Part shown: positions 17,184 to 27,586 of the stretch, in pieces | Position numbering within the stretch: position 1 is the stretch's first letter | Layout: the number at the start of each line of letters is the position of its first letter | Assembly (NCBI RefSeq): GCF_001029105.3 | Contig: NZ_CP011807.3 | Span: 3,472,001-3,536,000, forward strand | From: Pandoraea faecigallinarum | GTDB lineage: Bacteria; Pseudomonadota; Gammaproteobacteria; Burkholderiales; Burkholderiaceae | DNA length: 64,000 nucleotides | Direction of reading: 5' to 3' | Translations under genes and position numbers: made by a program | Notes under the pieces: model-generated | Database searches by the model: none | Told to the model about the DNA's origin: nothing | What the model saw: only the letters and a program-made list of their open reading frames with translations

Positions 17184-18476
17184 TTGCTGACCAAATTCTT
17201 CAAACTCCAGGAGCATGGCTCCAATGTACGGACGGAAATGGTGGCGGGTCTCACGACCTTCCTGACCATGTCGTACATCATTTTCGTCAACCCCAACATC
17301 CTCGGCACGACGGGCATGGACAAGAGCGCCGTGTTCGTGGCGACGTGCCTTGCCGCCGCCATCGGTTCGGTGGTGATGGCCTTCGTCGCGAATTACCCGA
17401 TCGGCATGGCGCCGGGCATGGGCCTGAACGCCTTCTTCGCCTTCACGGTCGTGGGCGCCATGGGCTACACCTGGCAACAGGCGCTCGGCGCGGTGTTCAT
17501 CTCGGGGTGTCTGTTCATTATCCTGACCGTCACGGGGGTGCGATCCTGGCTCATTGCCGGGGTACCCAAATCGTTACGATGCGCCATCGCCGCGGGTATC
17601 GGCCTGTTCCTCGCCATCATCGCACTGGGTAACGCCGGTGTGGTCGTCGCCAATCCGGCAACGAAGATCGGCCTGGGGGACCTGCACTCGCCACAGGCGC
17701 TGCTCGCGATCTTCGGCTTCTTCCTGATCGCCGTGCTCGACGCGCTGCGGGTTCGCGGCGCCATCCTGATCGGCATTCTGGTGGTGACCGTGCTCTCGAT
17801 GGTGCTGGGCCTGAACCAGTTCCAGGGCGTGTTCGCCATGCCGCCGAGCCTCGCCCCGACGTTCCTTCAACTGGACATTCCAGGCGCACTGCACGCGGGC
17901 TTCGTGCACGTGATTCTGGCCTTCGTGCTGGTGGAAGTGTTCGACGCGACAGGCACGCTCATGGGTGTGGCCAAACGCGCCGGCCTGCTCGAAGGCACGC
18001 ATTACAAGGGGTTGGGACGTGCGCTTTTCGCCGACTCGATCGCGATCTTCATCGGCTCGCTGCTGGGCACCAGCAGCACGACGGCCTATGTCGAGAGCGC
18101 CTCGGGCGTTCAGGCCGGTGGCCGTACGGGTCTCACCGCGCTGACGATTGCCGTGCTGTTCATCCTCGCGCTGTTCATCGCCCCGCTGGCGGGATCGGTC
18201 CCGGCCTACGCGGCGGCACCGGCGTTGCTGTATGTGGCGGGCCTGATGTTGCGCGAACTGCTCGACGTCGAGTGGGACGACATCACCGAAGCCACGCCGG
18301 CCGCGCTGACCGCACTGGCCATGCCGTTCACGTACTCGATCGCCACCGGTCTGGCCTTCGGCTTCATCTCGTACGCCGTGCTCAAGCTGTTCACGGGCCG
18401 TGCCAAGGAAGTGCATCCGGCAGCGTGGGTCATCGCCGTGCTCTTCGTTCTGAAGTACATCTTCTTCCCCGGCTGA
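17184..18476 (+). CDS. NCS2/AzgA-like purine permease (guanine/hypoxanthine)
   Basis: An inner-membrane permease of 430 residues related to AzgA/GhxP/PbuG, which import hypoxanthine, guanine or adenine with protons. Typical segments are MVAGLTTFLTMSYIIFVNPNIL near the N-terminus, APGMGLNAFFAFTVV, FVLVEVFDATGTLMGVAKRAGLL and GTSSTTAYVESASGVQAGGRTGLTA. The start is a TTG at 17184, unusual but supported by AAGGAG centred about ten bases upstream and by no ATG nearby; the family N-terminus begins here. A second, unrelated-branch purine/uracil permease lies at 38525. Confidence 0.9.
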   Translation: MLTKFFKLQEHGSNVRTEMVAGLTTFLTMSYIIFVNPNILGTTGMDKSAVFVATCLAAAIGSVVMAFVANYPIGMAPGMGLNAFFAFTVVGAMGYTWQQALGAVFISGCLFIILTVTGVRSWLIAGVPKSLRCAIAAGIGLFLAIIALGNAGVVVANPATKIGLGDLHSPQALLAIFGFFLIAVLDALRVRGAILIGILVVTVLSMVLGLNQFQGVFAMPPSLAPTFLQLDIPGALHAGFVHVILAFVLVEVFDATGTLMGVAKRAGLLEGTHYKGLGRALFADSIAIFIGSLLGTSSTTAYVESASGVQAGGRTGLTALTIAVLFILALFIAPLAGSVPAYAAAPALLYVAGLMLRELLDVEWDDITEATPAALTALAMPFTYSIATGLAFGFISYAVLKLFTGRAKEVHPAAWVIAVLFVLKYIFFPG

Positions 18477-18499
18477 GCGGATCGACAAAGCCCAACGAT

Positions 18500-18567
18500 T
18501 CTCCCGAAAACGGGAGATGTCGCGAAACGGCCCCCCGGAAAACTTCCCGGCGGGCCGTTCGCTTTTT
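18500..18567 (+). terminator. Two hairpins, terminator after the purine permease
   Basis: A first hairpin TCTCCCG-AAAA-CGGGAGA (18500-18517) is followed by a second (AACGGCCC 18526-18533 / GGGCCGTT 18552-18559) and a T run at 18563-18567. It separates the permease from the convergent GNAT gene. Confidence 0.7.
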
Positions 18568-18581
18568 GCGTTGCGCCCGGC

Positions 18582-19307
18582 TTATGCCCTGGCCGCCGCG
18601 ATCAGCGCCGCCAGGCCTGCGCGATGCTGGCCCCGGGCGTCGAAATTCTCTGGCGAGAGCCACTGCTCGAAGCCGCGACTGATGGCCGGCCATTCACCGT
18701 CCGTGATCGAGAACCACGCGGTGTCCCGGCTACGGCCGCGATAGACGATGGCCTGACGGAAGATGCCCTCGAAGGTGAAGCCATAGCGGGCGGCCGCGCG
18801 GCGCGACGCAGCGTTGAGCGCGTCGCACTTCCATTCGTAGCGACGGTAGCCGAGTTCGTCGAAGGCGCGGCGCATGAGCAGGTATTGCGCCTCGGTGCCC
18901 GCACGCGTGCGCTTGAGCAACGGCGAGTAAGCCACGTGTCCGACTTCCACCACGCCGTTGGCGGGATCGATGCGCATGAGCGCGAGCGTCCCGACGGCCT
19001 TGCCGGTCCCGACATCGACGATGGCGTGATGCAGCGGATCGGTGGATGCCGAGAGCCTGGTGGCATATGCGTAGTAGCTGTCGAAGTCGGGGAACGGTCC
19101 GCCGCTCATGTAGGTCCAGTCGCGGCCATCGGGCGCGGTGGCGTACGCATCGTACAACTCCCTGGCGTGACGCTCCACGTCGATCGGCTCCAGGCGGCAA
19201 TATCGCCCCTGGATCGGCGTTCGCGGCGGCAGGGCACGCGGCGTCCAGCCGGGCAGCGGCGGACCGATCGGCTGATCGTATTCGTTGAAGTTCGGGACGT
19301 CGGTCAT
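18582..19307 (-). CDS. GNAT family N-acetyltransferase, RimJ/RimL-like
   Basis: A 241-residue acetyl-CoA-dependent acetyltransferase of the RimJ/RimL type, judging from LEPIDVERHARELYDAY near the N-terminus. The core VGTLALMRIDPANGVVEVGHVAYSPLLKRTRAGTEAQYLLMRRAFDELGYRRYEWKCDALNAASRRAAARYGFTFEGIFRQ contains the acetyl-CoA binding loop and the conserved Asn-Ser/Ala-Ala segment. Members acetylate protein N-termini or small amines; the target here is unknown. The ATG at 19307 has GGAGATGAGA upstream. It is divergent from the MocR-type regulator, which could control it. Confidence 0.88.
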   Translation of the reverse strand: MTDVPNFNEYDQPIGPPLPGWTPRALPPRTPIQGRYCRLEPIDVERHARELYDAYATAPDGRDWTYMSGGPFPDFDSYYAYATRLSASTDPLHHAIVDVGTGKAVGTLALMRIDPANGVVEVGHVAYSPLLKRTRAGTEAQYLLMRRAFDELGYRRYEWKCDALNAASRRAAARYGFTFEGIFRQAIVYRGRSRDTAWFSITDGEWPAISRGFEQWLSPENFDARGQHRAGLAALIAAARA

Positions 19308-19414
19308 TTCTCTCTCATCTCCGGCAAAGTGGCAGGGCAAGCGTCTGGCGATGTTTAGGTTACCCCTTCAGTGGTACGATTAAAAGCACCACAGCAAGCC
19401 AATCTCTTGGTGCC

Positions 19415-20959
19415 ATGACTGCGCTCCCCAAAGCCCCGCCTGCCCCATCGGCGCTCCCGCCCGAGAGTGTCGCCGCGCTCTTCGACAGCCCGCTCGCGAC
19501 CGGCCCGGGCCGCGGCACCTCGCTTCAGAAGCAACTGCTCGCGCGTCTCAAACACGCGATTCTCGAAGGGCGCCTGCCCGCCGGCGCGCGGCTACCCGCG
19601 TCGCGCACGCTCGCCGAAGACCTCGCCGTTTCGCGCAACACGGTGTCCATCGTCTACGACCAGCTCGCCGCCGAGGGCTTCATCGTGCCCCATCGGCTCG
19701 GCACGCGCGTGGCACAGCTCTCGCTCGACCCGCACATTGCCGCACAGGCGGCGCACGCCGGCGCCGCTTCCGCCATGGCGACGCAAAGCGTTGCCGCACC
19801 ACTCGCGTCGCGCCGCATCCAGCGCCTGCCCGCCACGCGCCACGCCGCGCGCGCCGACGAAACGCCATTGCCGTTCACGCCCGGCGTGCCGGCCCTCACC
19901 CGCTTTCCCGCAAGCACGTGGCGCCGCACGCTCGAACGTGTGATGCGCGAGGCGCTGCCGCGTCACTATCACTACGGAGATCCGTTGGGCGAGCCAGCGT
20001 TGCGCGAAGCGATTGCGGGCCACTTGCGGATCTCTCGCGGTGTGCGCTGCGAGGCGTCTCAAGTCGTGATTACGGAAGGCGCGCACGAGGCGCTGATGCT
20101 TTGCGTGCGCCTGCTGACGGACCCAGGCGATACGGTATGGATGGAAGATCCGGGATATCGCGGCGCGAAGGCGGCCTTCCATTCGAGCGACGTGCGCCTG
20201 CAGGCGCTGCGTGTCGACGACGAGGGCATCGTGATTCCGCAAGCGTTGTGGACACGCTCGCCACCCCGGCTGGTGTACGTCACGCCGTCGCACCAATACC
20301 CGCTGGGCAGTGTGCTCTCGGCGTCGCGCCGTCTCGATCTGATTGCGCAGGCGCGACGCCACGGCGCGTGGATTCTCGAAGACGATTACGACAGCGAGTT
20401 TCGCCATCAGGGCGAACCGATCGCGGCGATGCAGGGCATGGTGCCGGATGCGCCCGTGGTCTATGTCGGCACCTTCAGCAAGACAATGTTCCCGGCCCTG
20501 CGGCTAGGCTTTCTGGTCCTGCCGACGGCGCTCGCCACGCAGGCTCGCGATGCCCTCGACGAACTGCTGCGTGGCGGCCATCGCTTCGAACAGCTCGCGC
20601 TCGCCGATTTCATTCGCAGCGGACATTTCGCACGGCATCTGGGGCGTATGCGCCGGTTGTACCGAGAGCGTCAGACGGCATTGCGCGACGCACTGGCAAC
20701 CCACTTCGACCCCGCCTACGCGGTGATCGGCGAGCGCTGCGGACTCCATTTGACGGTACGGCTCGATCCGGCGTTTCCCGACAAGGCGATCGTGGCGGCA
20801 GCGCAGCGCGAAGGCATTGGCCCTCGCGCGCTGTCGAGCTTTGCGCTCGACCCACAACCGGCGGACAACGGGTTGGTAATCGGCTATGGGGACACGGATG
20901 CGTCACGTATCCCCGGGCTGGTCCGGCGATTGGCCGCGATTGTGGCGGCGCAGTCCTGA
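19415..20959 (+). CDS. MocR/PdxR-type regulator (GntR HTH plus aminotransferase fold)
   Basis: A 514-residue fusion: an N-terminal winged helix of GntR type (about residues 28-95, ILEGRLPAGARLPASRTLAEDLAVSRNTVSIVYDQLAAEGFI) and a fold-type I aminotransferase-like domain (about 140-510). The PLP-binding lysine is in GTFSKTMFPALRLGF, near residue 354. MocR proteins bind PLP or an aldimine and act mainly as regulators, often of neighbouring divergent genes, here the GNAT acetyltransferase. No pyridoxal synthase genes (pdxST) are adjacent, so PdxR itself is not established. No strong ribosome site precedes the ATG. Confidence 0.9.
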   Translation: MTALPKAPPAPSALPPESVAALFDSPLATGPGRGTSLQKQLLARLKHAILEGRLPAGARLPASRTLAEDLAVSRNTVSIVYDQLAAEGFIVPHRLGTRVAQLSLDPHIAAQAAHAGAASAMATQSVAAPLASRRIQRLPATRHAARADETPLPFTPGVPALTRFPASTWRRTLERVMREALPRHYHYGDPLGEPALREAIAGHLRISRGVRCEASQVVITEGAHEALMLCVRLLTDPGDTVWMEDPGYRGAKAAFHSSDVRLQALRVDDEGIVIPQALWTRSPPRLVYVTPSHQYPLGSVLSASRRLDLIAQARRHGAWILEDDYDSEFRHQGEPIAAMQGMVPDAPVVYVGTFSKTMFPALRLGFLVLPTALATQARDALDELLRGGHRFEQLALADFIRSGHFARHLGRMRRLYRERQTALRDALATHFDPAYAVIGERCGLHLTVRLDPAFPDKAIVAAAQREGIGPRALSSFALDPQPADNGLVIGYGDTDASRIPGLVRRLAAIVAAQS

Positions 20960-20990
20960 CAGTCCCACCGGCGGGCGAGGCGTAGTGTTC

Positions 20991-22340
20991 TTACGCGCAC
21001 GTGGCGGAGGGTGCCGGCGTTGCGGACGTGGTGCTTTGTGCCGGCTTGCCGGCCGCCGCCGTGTCGCCCGCCGTTTCGCCCGCCGTTTCGTCCGCCGTCT
21101 CGCCCGCCGTTTCGTCCGCCGTCTCGCCAGCCATTTCGCTGCCGTGCGCCGCGTCGACGGCGGCATTGCGCGCCATCCAAAGCGTAAGCAGAACGGCAGC
21201 CATCGCGGCGAGCGCGGCACACAGATACACTTCGGCGTAGCCATACGCACCGACAATCAGACCGGCGACGGGGCCGGTCACGCCGAGCGCAACGTCGAGA
21301 AATACGGAGTATGCGCCAAGCGCCGCGCCGCGGTTTTGCGCCGGGACGAGATTGACCGCCGCCACACCCAGCGACGGGAACACGAGCGAGAAGCCCGCAC
21401 CGGACAGTGCGGCGCCCAGCAACGCCGTGAAGCCGGTCGGCGCGATGCCGAGCACGATCAGGCCGAAGGCCTCCAGCGCGAACGACGCCATCGCGACACG
21501 ATAACCGCCGAAACGCCCGATGCTGCTACCGAACAGCAGACGCACGCCCATGAAGCACAGGCCGAACGCCGTCAGCGCCAACGCGGCGTTGTCCCAGCGA
21601 TGGCTGGCGTAGTACAGCGTGATGAACGTGGAAATCGCACCGAAGCCGATGGAACCCAGCGCGAGACCCATGCCGAACGGAAGTACACGGCCGAGCACGG
21701 CCCGGAACGCCAGACGCTCGCCATGAATCACTGGCGTTGCCCGCTTCATGCGCGCCAGCAGCAGACCGGCGGCGCCGGCAAGCGCCACGGCGCCCCCCAC
21801 GGCCTCAATGCCGTATGCGTGGTCGAGCGCCACGCCCAGCGGTGCGCCGAGCGCCAGCGCGCCGTAGGTCGCCACCCCGTTCCACGAGATGACACGCGCA
21901 GTGTGCGACGGGCCGACCTGTCCGATACCCCACATGATCGCGCCCGTCGACACCCAGCTCTCGCCGAAGCCGAGCACCAGACGTGCCGCGATCAGCGCCA
22001 GCAGTGCGAGCCAGGGCACACTGGAGAACACGCCCCCGAGCGCAACGAGCAAGCCGGACGCACCGCACGCCGCCAGACCGCACAGAACAGTGCGCTTGGG
22101 CCCCCAGGCGTCAGCCGTTCGCCCGGCGTAGGGGCGCGAGAGCAACGTGGCAAGGTATTGCACGCTGATAGCCAGCCCGGCGATCACCGAGCTATACGCC
22201 AGATCGACATGGACAAACGACGGCAGCACCGCGAGCGGCAGGCCGATCGTCAAATAGCAGAGAAACGTGAAGAACACGGTGGAGACGATCTGCAACGTCG
22301 TGGCGAACTGGCCGTTCGCGGGGCGGGTGTCGGTAGGCAT
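20991..22340 (-). CDS. MFS transporter, YhhS-like, with repeat-encoded C-terminal tail
   Basis: A 449-residue permease of 12 helices, related to the one at 10728-11936 (shared [38 protein letters not shown] pattern). The substrate is unknown; the group is regarded as drug or sugar efflux. After the last helix the protein runs into a 50-residue hydrophilic tail in which AGETADET units recur. It is encoded by 12-bp imperfect DNA repeats at about 21060-21130. The length is a multiple of three, so unit changes would not break the frame. The start at 22340 suits the family; upstream residues to 22421 are not conserved. Confidence 0.85.
   Translation of the reverse strand: MPTDTRPANGQFATTLQIVSTVFFTFLCYLTIGLPLAVLPSFVHVDLAYSSVIAGLAISVQYLATLLSRPYAGRTADAWGPKRTVLCGLAACGASGLLVALGGVFSSVPWLALLALIAARLVLGFGESWVSTGAIMWGIGQVGPSHTARVISWNGVATYGALALGAPLGVALDHAYGIEAVGGAVALAGAAGLLLARMKRATPVIHGERLAFRAVLGRVLPFGMGLALGSIGFGAISTFITLYYASHRWDNAALALTAFGLCFMGVRLLFGSSIGRFGGYRVAMASFALEAFGLIVLGIAPTGFTALLGAALSGAGFSLVFPSLGVAAVNLVPAQNRGAALGAYSVFLDVALGVTGPVAGLIVGAYGYAEVYLCAALAAMAAVLLTLWMARNAAVDAAHGSEMAGETADETAGETADETAGETAGDTAAAGKPAQSTTSATPAPSATCA
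21060..21131. repeat. 12-bp tandem repeats in an MFS gene
   Basis: Units of CGCCCGCCGTTT and CGTCCGCCGTCT alternate about six times. They encode the acidic Gly-Glu-Thr-Ala / Asp-Glu-Thr-Ala tail of the MFS transporter on the other strand. Confidence 0.7.
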
Positions 22341-22483
22341 TGCGCAGGGGATCAGGAATCGACGAAACCCCAGGAAGCGACAACCCGCACGACGGGCAAG
22401 CATGCGTGCGGGTTGACTCAATCCTAGGGTTTTCCCGGATGATACGCCGTTTCCCCCGTTTTGTGTAAACGCTTAAAAGCGCT

Positions 22484-25400
22484 TTAGCGCCCCACTTCTG
22501 CCAACGATTTCATGCTGACCGACAACATGGCAAGGTCGGGATTGCCGCTCGCGACCTGATCGGCCAACACGCGGTGGTACCGTGCGAGCGCTTCCGCATG
22601 GGTGGTCTGCCAGCTCGCCACGAGCCGGCCCGCGGGACTGCCCCCGGCAGTTTCGTCCGACGGGGCATCGTTGCCCTGCGCGTGGCCCACGCCTTCGAGC
22701 ACGCTCGCCGTCAGCCGGCGCCGCAGCGCCGACAACTCCTCAAGCAACGTGGCGCGCGCGAGCCGCTGCCAGTGCGTCTGTATGGGCAAGCCGAGCACGC
22801 CCGTGTGCAACCAGCGGTAGCCGAGCGGCGTATCCAGTGCGAAATACACCTGCGCGGCAAGCGCCGGTTCGCAACCGGTCGTGCTCGCGACTTCGGCGAT
22901 ATCGAGCAACGCCACGCGCGCACCGATGCCGGCCGCCGTCTGCGCGAGCAACGGCGGCACGCCTGCGTCGATCAACGTCTGGCATCGGGCCTGAGCGTCC
23001 TGTGCGGCGTCGCCGCTCACCAGCGTATCGAGCGTCGGCAGGATTGGATCGAGCACGCCGCGCAAGCGCGCAACGGTTTGCGGCACGTCCGTCAGCCGAC
23101 GTCGCAAGAACCACAGGGTCGCCTGCTCGTGCCACTGTGCAAGCGCCGTGAAGAGCGAGGCCTGCGTTTCATGCGAGACACGCGCGTCGAGGGCGTCGAC
23201 ATCGAGCCACAGCGCGTCGAGTCCGTACGCGCCCCGCGCCGCCAGGCTGGCCCGCACGACATCCGCCGGTTCGGCGCCCGTTTCCTCGCTCAGCCGGTGA
23301 ACGAACGTCACCCCTGCGCGGTTGACCAGCGCATTGGCGTGCATTGTCGCGAGAATTTCCCGTTTGAGCGGATGGCGCTGCATCGCCGCGGCACACCGGT
23401 TTGCCAGTGGCGCTGGAAAATAGGACGGCAAGCCGTGCGCGACGAACTCGGCGTCCGGCAGATCGCTCGCGAGCAACAGGTCGTACAGCCACATCTTGCC
23501 GTAGGCCATGAGGACCGCCCGCTCCGGCGACGTCAGGCCGGTACCCGCTGCGCGCCGGGCGTCGAGCGCTTCGTCGTCGGGCAGGAACTCGATGGTGCGC
23601 GAGAGCCGCTGCGCCCGCTCCAGATACCGCATGAAGCGGGCATCGTCGTCGAGCGCCGCCGCCGAGCGCAACCGGCCGAGCGACAAAGCCTGCGTTTGCA
23701 GGTAGTTGTCGCGCAGCACGAGCGTGCCGACTTCCTCCGTCATTTCCGCAAGCAGGGCGTTGCGCTGCTTGAGCGTCATTTCGCCATCGGTGACGACCAG
23801 ACCCAGCAGGATCTTGATGTTGACCTCATGGTCGGAACAGTCGACGCCGGCGGAGTTGTCGATGGCATCGGTGTTGATGCGTCCGCCGTGCTGTGCATAC
23901 TCGATACGTCCGAGTTGCGTAAGCCCCAGGTTGCCGCCTTCGGCCACCACCTTGCAACGCAACTCTGCGCCATTCACCCGCAGCCCATCGTTCGCACGGT
24001 CGCCGACTTGCGCGTGCGTCTCGGTACTCGCCTTGACGTAAGTCCCGATCCCGCCGTTGTACAGCAGGTCCACCGGCGCACTCAGCAGCGCGCGCAGCAA
24101 GTCGTTGGGGGCCATCTCCGGGGCGTCGACCCCCAGCCACTCCCGAATCTGCGGCGACAACACAATGGCCTTCGCGGTACGCGCAAAGACGCCGCCGCCC
24201 GCCGAGATCAGCCGGGTGTCGTAGTCGGCCCAGCTGGAGCGCGGCAGCTCGAACAACCGCTGGCGCTCGGCATACGACGTCGCCGCATCGGGCGTGGGGT
24301 CGAGGAAAATGTGACGATGGTCGAACGCGGCAACGAGCCGGATGTGCTTCGAGAGCAGCATGCCGTTGCCGAACACGTCGCCCGACATATCGCCGATGCC
24401 CACGACCGTGAAGTCCTGCGTTTGCGTATCCACGCCCATCTCGCTGAAATGCCGCTTGACGGACTCCCAGGCGCCGCGTGCGGTGATGGCCATCTTCTTG
24501 TGGTCGTAACCGACGGAGCCGCCCGACGCAAATGCGTCTCCCAGCCAGAAGCCGTACTCCGCGGATATGGCATTCGCATAATCGGAGAAGGTGGCCGTGC
24601 CCTTGTCGGCAGCGACGACCAGATACGGATCGTCACCATCGATGCGCACCGTCTGCGGCGGCGGCACCAATTGCCCGTCGACGTAGTTGTCCGTGAGGTC
24701 CAGCAGCCCGCGCAGGAATGTCTGGTAACACGCCACGCCCTCGGCCAGATAGGCATCGCGGTCCCCGGGCGGCGGCGGCTGCTTGACCACGAAACCGCCC
24801 TTCGAGCCGACCGGCACGATGACGGTGTTCTTCACCATCTGCGCCTTCACCAGTCCGAGCACCTCCGTGCGGAAATCCTCACGACGGTCGGACCAGCGCA
24901 GTCCGCCGCGCGCCACACGCCCTCCACGCAAATGCACGCCCTCGACGCGCGGCGAGTAGACCCAGATCTCGAACATCGGCTTGGGCTCGGGCAGGCCGGG
25001 CACCTTCGACGGATCGAACTTGAACGACAGATATGCCTTCTGTTCGGTCTGTGCAGCGCCACCCCGGGCGCTTTGGAAATAGTTGGTGCGCAGCGTGGCT
25101 TCGAGCACGCCGAGGAACTGGCGCAGGATGCGGTCTTCGTCGAGGTTGGGAACGTCTTCGAGCGCCGCGTGGACTTGCGCGCGCAGCCGCTCGGCGCGCG
25201 AATCGCGGACATCCGCACTCAGCGCCGGATCGAAGCGCGCCAGGAACAGCCGCACCAGCATGCCCGCAATCGCCGGGTTGCCGGTGAGCGCGTTCTCGAT
25301 GTACGCATTGCTGAAGGTCGAACCGACTTGCCGGATGTACTTTGCGTACGCCCGCAAAATGCGCACCTCACGCCACGTGAGACCGGCTTGCAGCACCAGA

Positions 25401-27445
25401 CGGTTGAGATCGTCGTTCTCCACATCGCCTGCCCAGATGCGGGCGAAGGCGTCTTCGAAACGCGAGCGAGCGTATTCCAGATCCACATCCGCGCCGTCGA
25501 GACTCGTCATGCCGAAGTCGTGCATCCACACCACGCCGGCATCCGCCGGCTCGATGCGATACGGCCGCTCGTCGTTCACCCGCACGCCGAGATGTTCGAG
25601 CATCGGCAAACTGCGGGACAGCGCGATCGGCTCGCCCACCTGATAGATCTTGAAGCGCAGCGTGCCGGGGGCCGCCTCCAGCGGTCGATACAGTTGCATG
25701 GCGAGCGGTGTCGCCGCCGATGGACCCGATGCACCTCCGGCATCCGCCTGCGAGGGCGGCGTGCGAGCGGCCAACAGCGGCTCGATCAGCGCGACGTCGC
25801 GTACGGCGACGCGCGCCGCGTAGTCCTCGCGATACCCCGCAGGAAACGCCCGTACGTAACGACGCAGCGCCTGCGTGCCACGCTCCTCCCCCAGTTGCTC
25901 GCGCAGAGCGTCGGACAGATCGTCCTGCCAGCGCCGGGTCGTCTCGACGATGCGGGCTTCCAGTTCGTTGACGTCGACATCCGGCACTTTGCCCGGCTCC
26001 GTCCGCACGGTGATGTGAATACGCGCGAGCATCGACTCCGAGAGCTGTGGCGTGAACTCCACGCTGGTGCCGTGATAGGCCGCGAGCAAGAGGTTCTGCA
26101 CGCGCACGCGCAGATCGGTGTTGAACTTCTCGCGCGGCACGAACACGAGGCATGACACGTACCGGTCGAAGCGGTCGCGCCGCACGAACAGCCGGGTGCG
26201 CTGACGCTCCTGCAAGCGCAGAATGCCCAACGCGATGTCGGCAAGCGGATCGACGTCGATCTGGAACAATTCGTCGCGCGGATATTGTTCGAGGATGGTG
26301 GCCAGCGTCTTGGCGAGATGGCCGTTCGGCAGGAAACCGGTGCGTCGAATGACTTCGGCAACCTTGCGGCGTACCAGCGGTATCTCGTCGGCCGGCACCA
26401 TATAGACGGTAGACGTGTAAAGGCCGAGGAAGCGCCGCTCGCCGCAGACCTTGCCCTGAGCGTCGAAGCGCTTCACCCCCACGTAATCGAGGTAACCGGG
26501 ACGATGGACGCTCGCCCGCGAGTTCGCCTTCGTCAGAAAAATCGGGGAGCTTGCCTGCACGATGCCGATGGCGCCCGGCGAAAGACGTGTCACGTCGGGG
26601 GCGCCCGCGTCGCGTAGCGACTCGCGCAGCACACCGAGGCCGGTGCCCGTCACGCCTTGGAGATAGTGCTCGCCGTCGCGCTCGACGAGTTCGTAGTCGC
26701 GATAGCCGAGAAAGGTGAAGTGACGGCCGAGCATCCAGTCGAGAAAGGCCTGCGCTTCGTCGATCTCCTCACGCTCCCGGGCCGTCACGTCCTGTTGTTC
26801 GGCGCGCTGCGTGAGCGATTCGATGGCCGCATGGGCGGCGGCCTGCATCGCGCGCCAGTCCTCGACTGCGGCCCGCACGTCGCCCAGCACGCGCTGCAGG
26901 CCGTCGGCCAGCGCCTGAACGCGCTCGGGTTCGGAGAACCGGTCGACCTCGATGTGGATGTACGACTCGAAGCGGCTGCCGTCGTCTTCCGTGGCGGCGC
27001 CGGTATTGCTGCTGCCGGGCGCGACGCCCAGGCGCTTGCCCGACGTGTCGCGCCGGATGCGATAGACCGGGTGAAACGCCGAGTGAAGCGCCAGCCCCTG
27101 ACGGTTGATCTCCATCGTCACCGAATCGACGAGGAACGGCATGTCGTCGTTGACGATCTCCACGACGGTGTGACTGCAATGCCAACCGTGCTGGTCGAGC
27201 GTGGGGTTGTAGATGCGGATGCACGGCTCGCCGGAGACGAACTTCCGGCCGAGTTGCCAGTGCGCCATGGCCGCACCGTACAGATCGGCGACACTGCGCG
27301 AGACAACGTCGTCGGCATCGGCCAGACCGTAGTAATGCCGGACGAAAGCCTCGAACAGGGTCGCCACGTCGGGCGCTCGCTCGCGGGCCATCGTAACGAC
27401 TTCCGCCATGTGCTGGCGGACCTTCTCTTCCGAATTCGCGGGCAT
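22484..27445 (-). CDS. NAD-specific glutamate dehydrogenase, large (180-kDa) type
   Basis: At 1653 residues this is the large L180-class GDH. It converts L-glutamate to 2-oxoglutarate and ammonium with NAD, a catabolic role. An extended N-terminal region with ACT-like segments (DDMPFLVDSVTMEINRQGLALHSAFHPVYRI) precedes the catalytic domain. That domain contains GGRVARGGLRWSDRREDFRTEVLGLVKAQMVKNTVIVPVGSKGGFV (about residues 850-895) with the substrate lysines, then the NAD-binding region (VVGIGDMSGDVFGNGML). The ATG at 27445 has GAGG six bases upstream. The gene is divergent from dbpA and stands alone. The product links amino-acid breakdown to the TCA cycle alongside icd. Confidence 0.95.
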   Translation of the reverse strand: MPANSEEKVRQHMAEVVTMARERAPDVATLFEAFVRHYYGLADADDVVSRSVADLYGAAMAHWQLGRKFVSGEPCIRIYNPTLDQHGWHCSHTVVEIVNDDMPFLVDSVTMEINRQGLALHSAFHPVYRIRRDTSGKRLGVAPGSSNTGAATEDDGSRFESYIHIEVDRFSEPERVQALADGLQRVLGDVRAAVEDWRAMQAAAHAAIESLTQRAEQQDVTAREREEIDEAQAFLDWMLGRHFTFLGYRDYELVERDGEHYLQGVTGTGLGVLRESLRDAGAPDVTRLSPGAIGIVQASSPIFLTKANSRASVHRPGYLDYVGVKRFDAQGKVCGERRFLGLYTSTVYMVPADEIPLVRRKVAEVIRRTGFLPNGHLAKTLATILEQYPRDELFQIDVDPLADIALGILRLQERQRTRLFVRRDRFDRYVSCLVFVPREKFNTDLRVRVQNLLLAAYHGTSVEFTPQLSESMLARIHITVRTEPGKVPDVDVNELEARIVETTRRWQDDLSDALREQLGEERGTQALRRYVRAFPAGYREDYAARVAVRDVALIEPLLAARTPPSQADAGGASGPSAATPLAMQLYRPLEAAPGTLRFKIYQVGEPIALSRSLPMLEHLGVRVNDERPYRIEPADAGVVWMHDFGMTSLDGADVDLEYARSRFEDAFARIWAGDVENDDLNRLVLQAGLTWREVRILRAYAKYIRQVGSTFSNAYIENALTGNPAIAGMLVRLFLARFDPALSADVRDSRAERLRAQVHAALEDVPNLDEDRILRQFLGVLEATLRTNYFQSARGGAAQTEQKAYLSFKFDPSKVPGLPEPKPMFEIWVYSPRVEGVHLRGGRVARGGLRWSDRREDFRTEVLGLVKAQMVKNTVIVPVGSKGGFVVKQPPPPGDRDAYLAEGVACYQTFLRGLLDLTDNYVDGQLVPPPQTVRIDGDDPYLVVAADKGTATFSDYANAISAEYGFWLGDAFASGGSVGYDHKKMAITARGAWESVKRHFSEMGVDTQTQDFTVVGIGDMSGDVFGNGMLLSKHIRLVAAFDHRHIFLDPTPDAATSYAERQRLFELPRSSWADYDTRLISAGGGVFARTAKAIVLSPQIREWLGVDAPEMAPNDLLRALLSAPVDLLYNGGIGTYVKASTETHAQVGDRANDGLRVNGAELRCKVVAEGGNLGLTQLGRIEYAQHGGRINTDAIDNSAGVDCSDHEVNIKILLGLVVTDGEMTLKQRNALLAEMTEEVGTLVLRDNYLQTQALSLGRLRSAAALDDDARFMRYLERAQRLSRTIEFLPDDEALDARRAAGTGLTSPERAVLMAYGKMWLYDLLLASDLPDAEFVAHGLPSYFPAPLANRCAAAMQRHPLKREILATMHANALVNRAGVTFVHRLSEETGAEPADVVRASLAARGAYGLDALWLDVDALDARVSHETQASLFTALAQWHEQATLWFLRRRLTDVPQTVARLRGVLDPILPTLDTLVSGDAAQDAQARCQTLIDAGVPPLLAQTAAGIGARVALLDIAEVASTTGCEPALAAQVYFALDTPLGYRWLHTGVLGLPIQTHWQRLARATLLEELSALRRRLTASVLEGVGHAQGNDAPSDETAGGSPAGRLVASWQTTHAEALARYHRVLADQVASGNPDLAMLSVSMKSLAEVGR

Positions 27446-27575
27446 GATGACCTCGGCGGGAATGGGACAGGGACAGGCAAAGCCATGCTACGCCCGGCGG
27501 CCCCGGGCTGGCAACGGCGGTTTTCCTGAGGGCGGGCAGGCCGGAGCGCCACGAAAAACGGGATGCCTCCGACGG

Positions 27576-27581
27576 TATAAT
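27576..27581 (+). promoter_or_regulatory. TATAAT hexamer five bases before dbpA
   Basis: A perfect -10 hexamer ends five bases before the dbpA ATG. If used, transcription would start at or next to the A of the start codon and give a leaderless message. No good -35 is visible. Confidence 0.35.
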
Positions 27582-27586
27582 CGCGC

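Noticed and set aside
22574..26155. A 1193-residue open frame antisense to NAD-glutamate dehydrogenase
   Set aside because: Arg/Gln/His-rich composition typical of the antisense strand in high-GC genes; the sense gene has clear family motifs.
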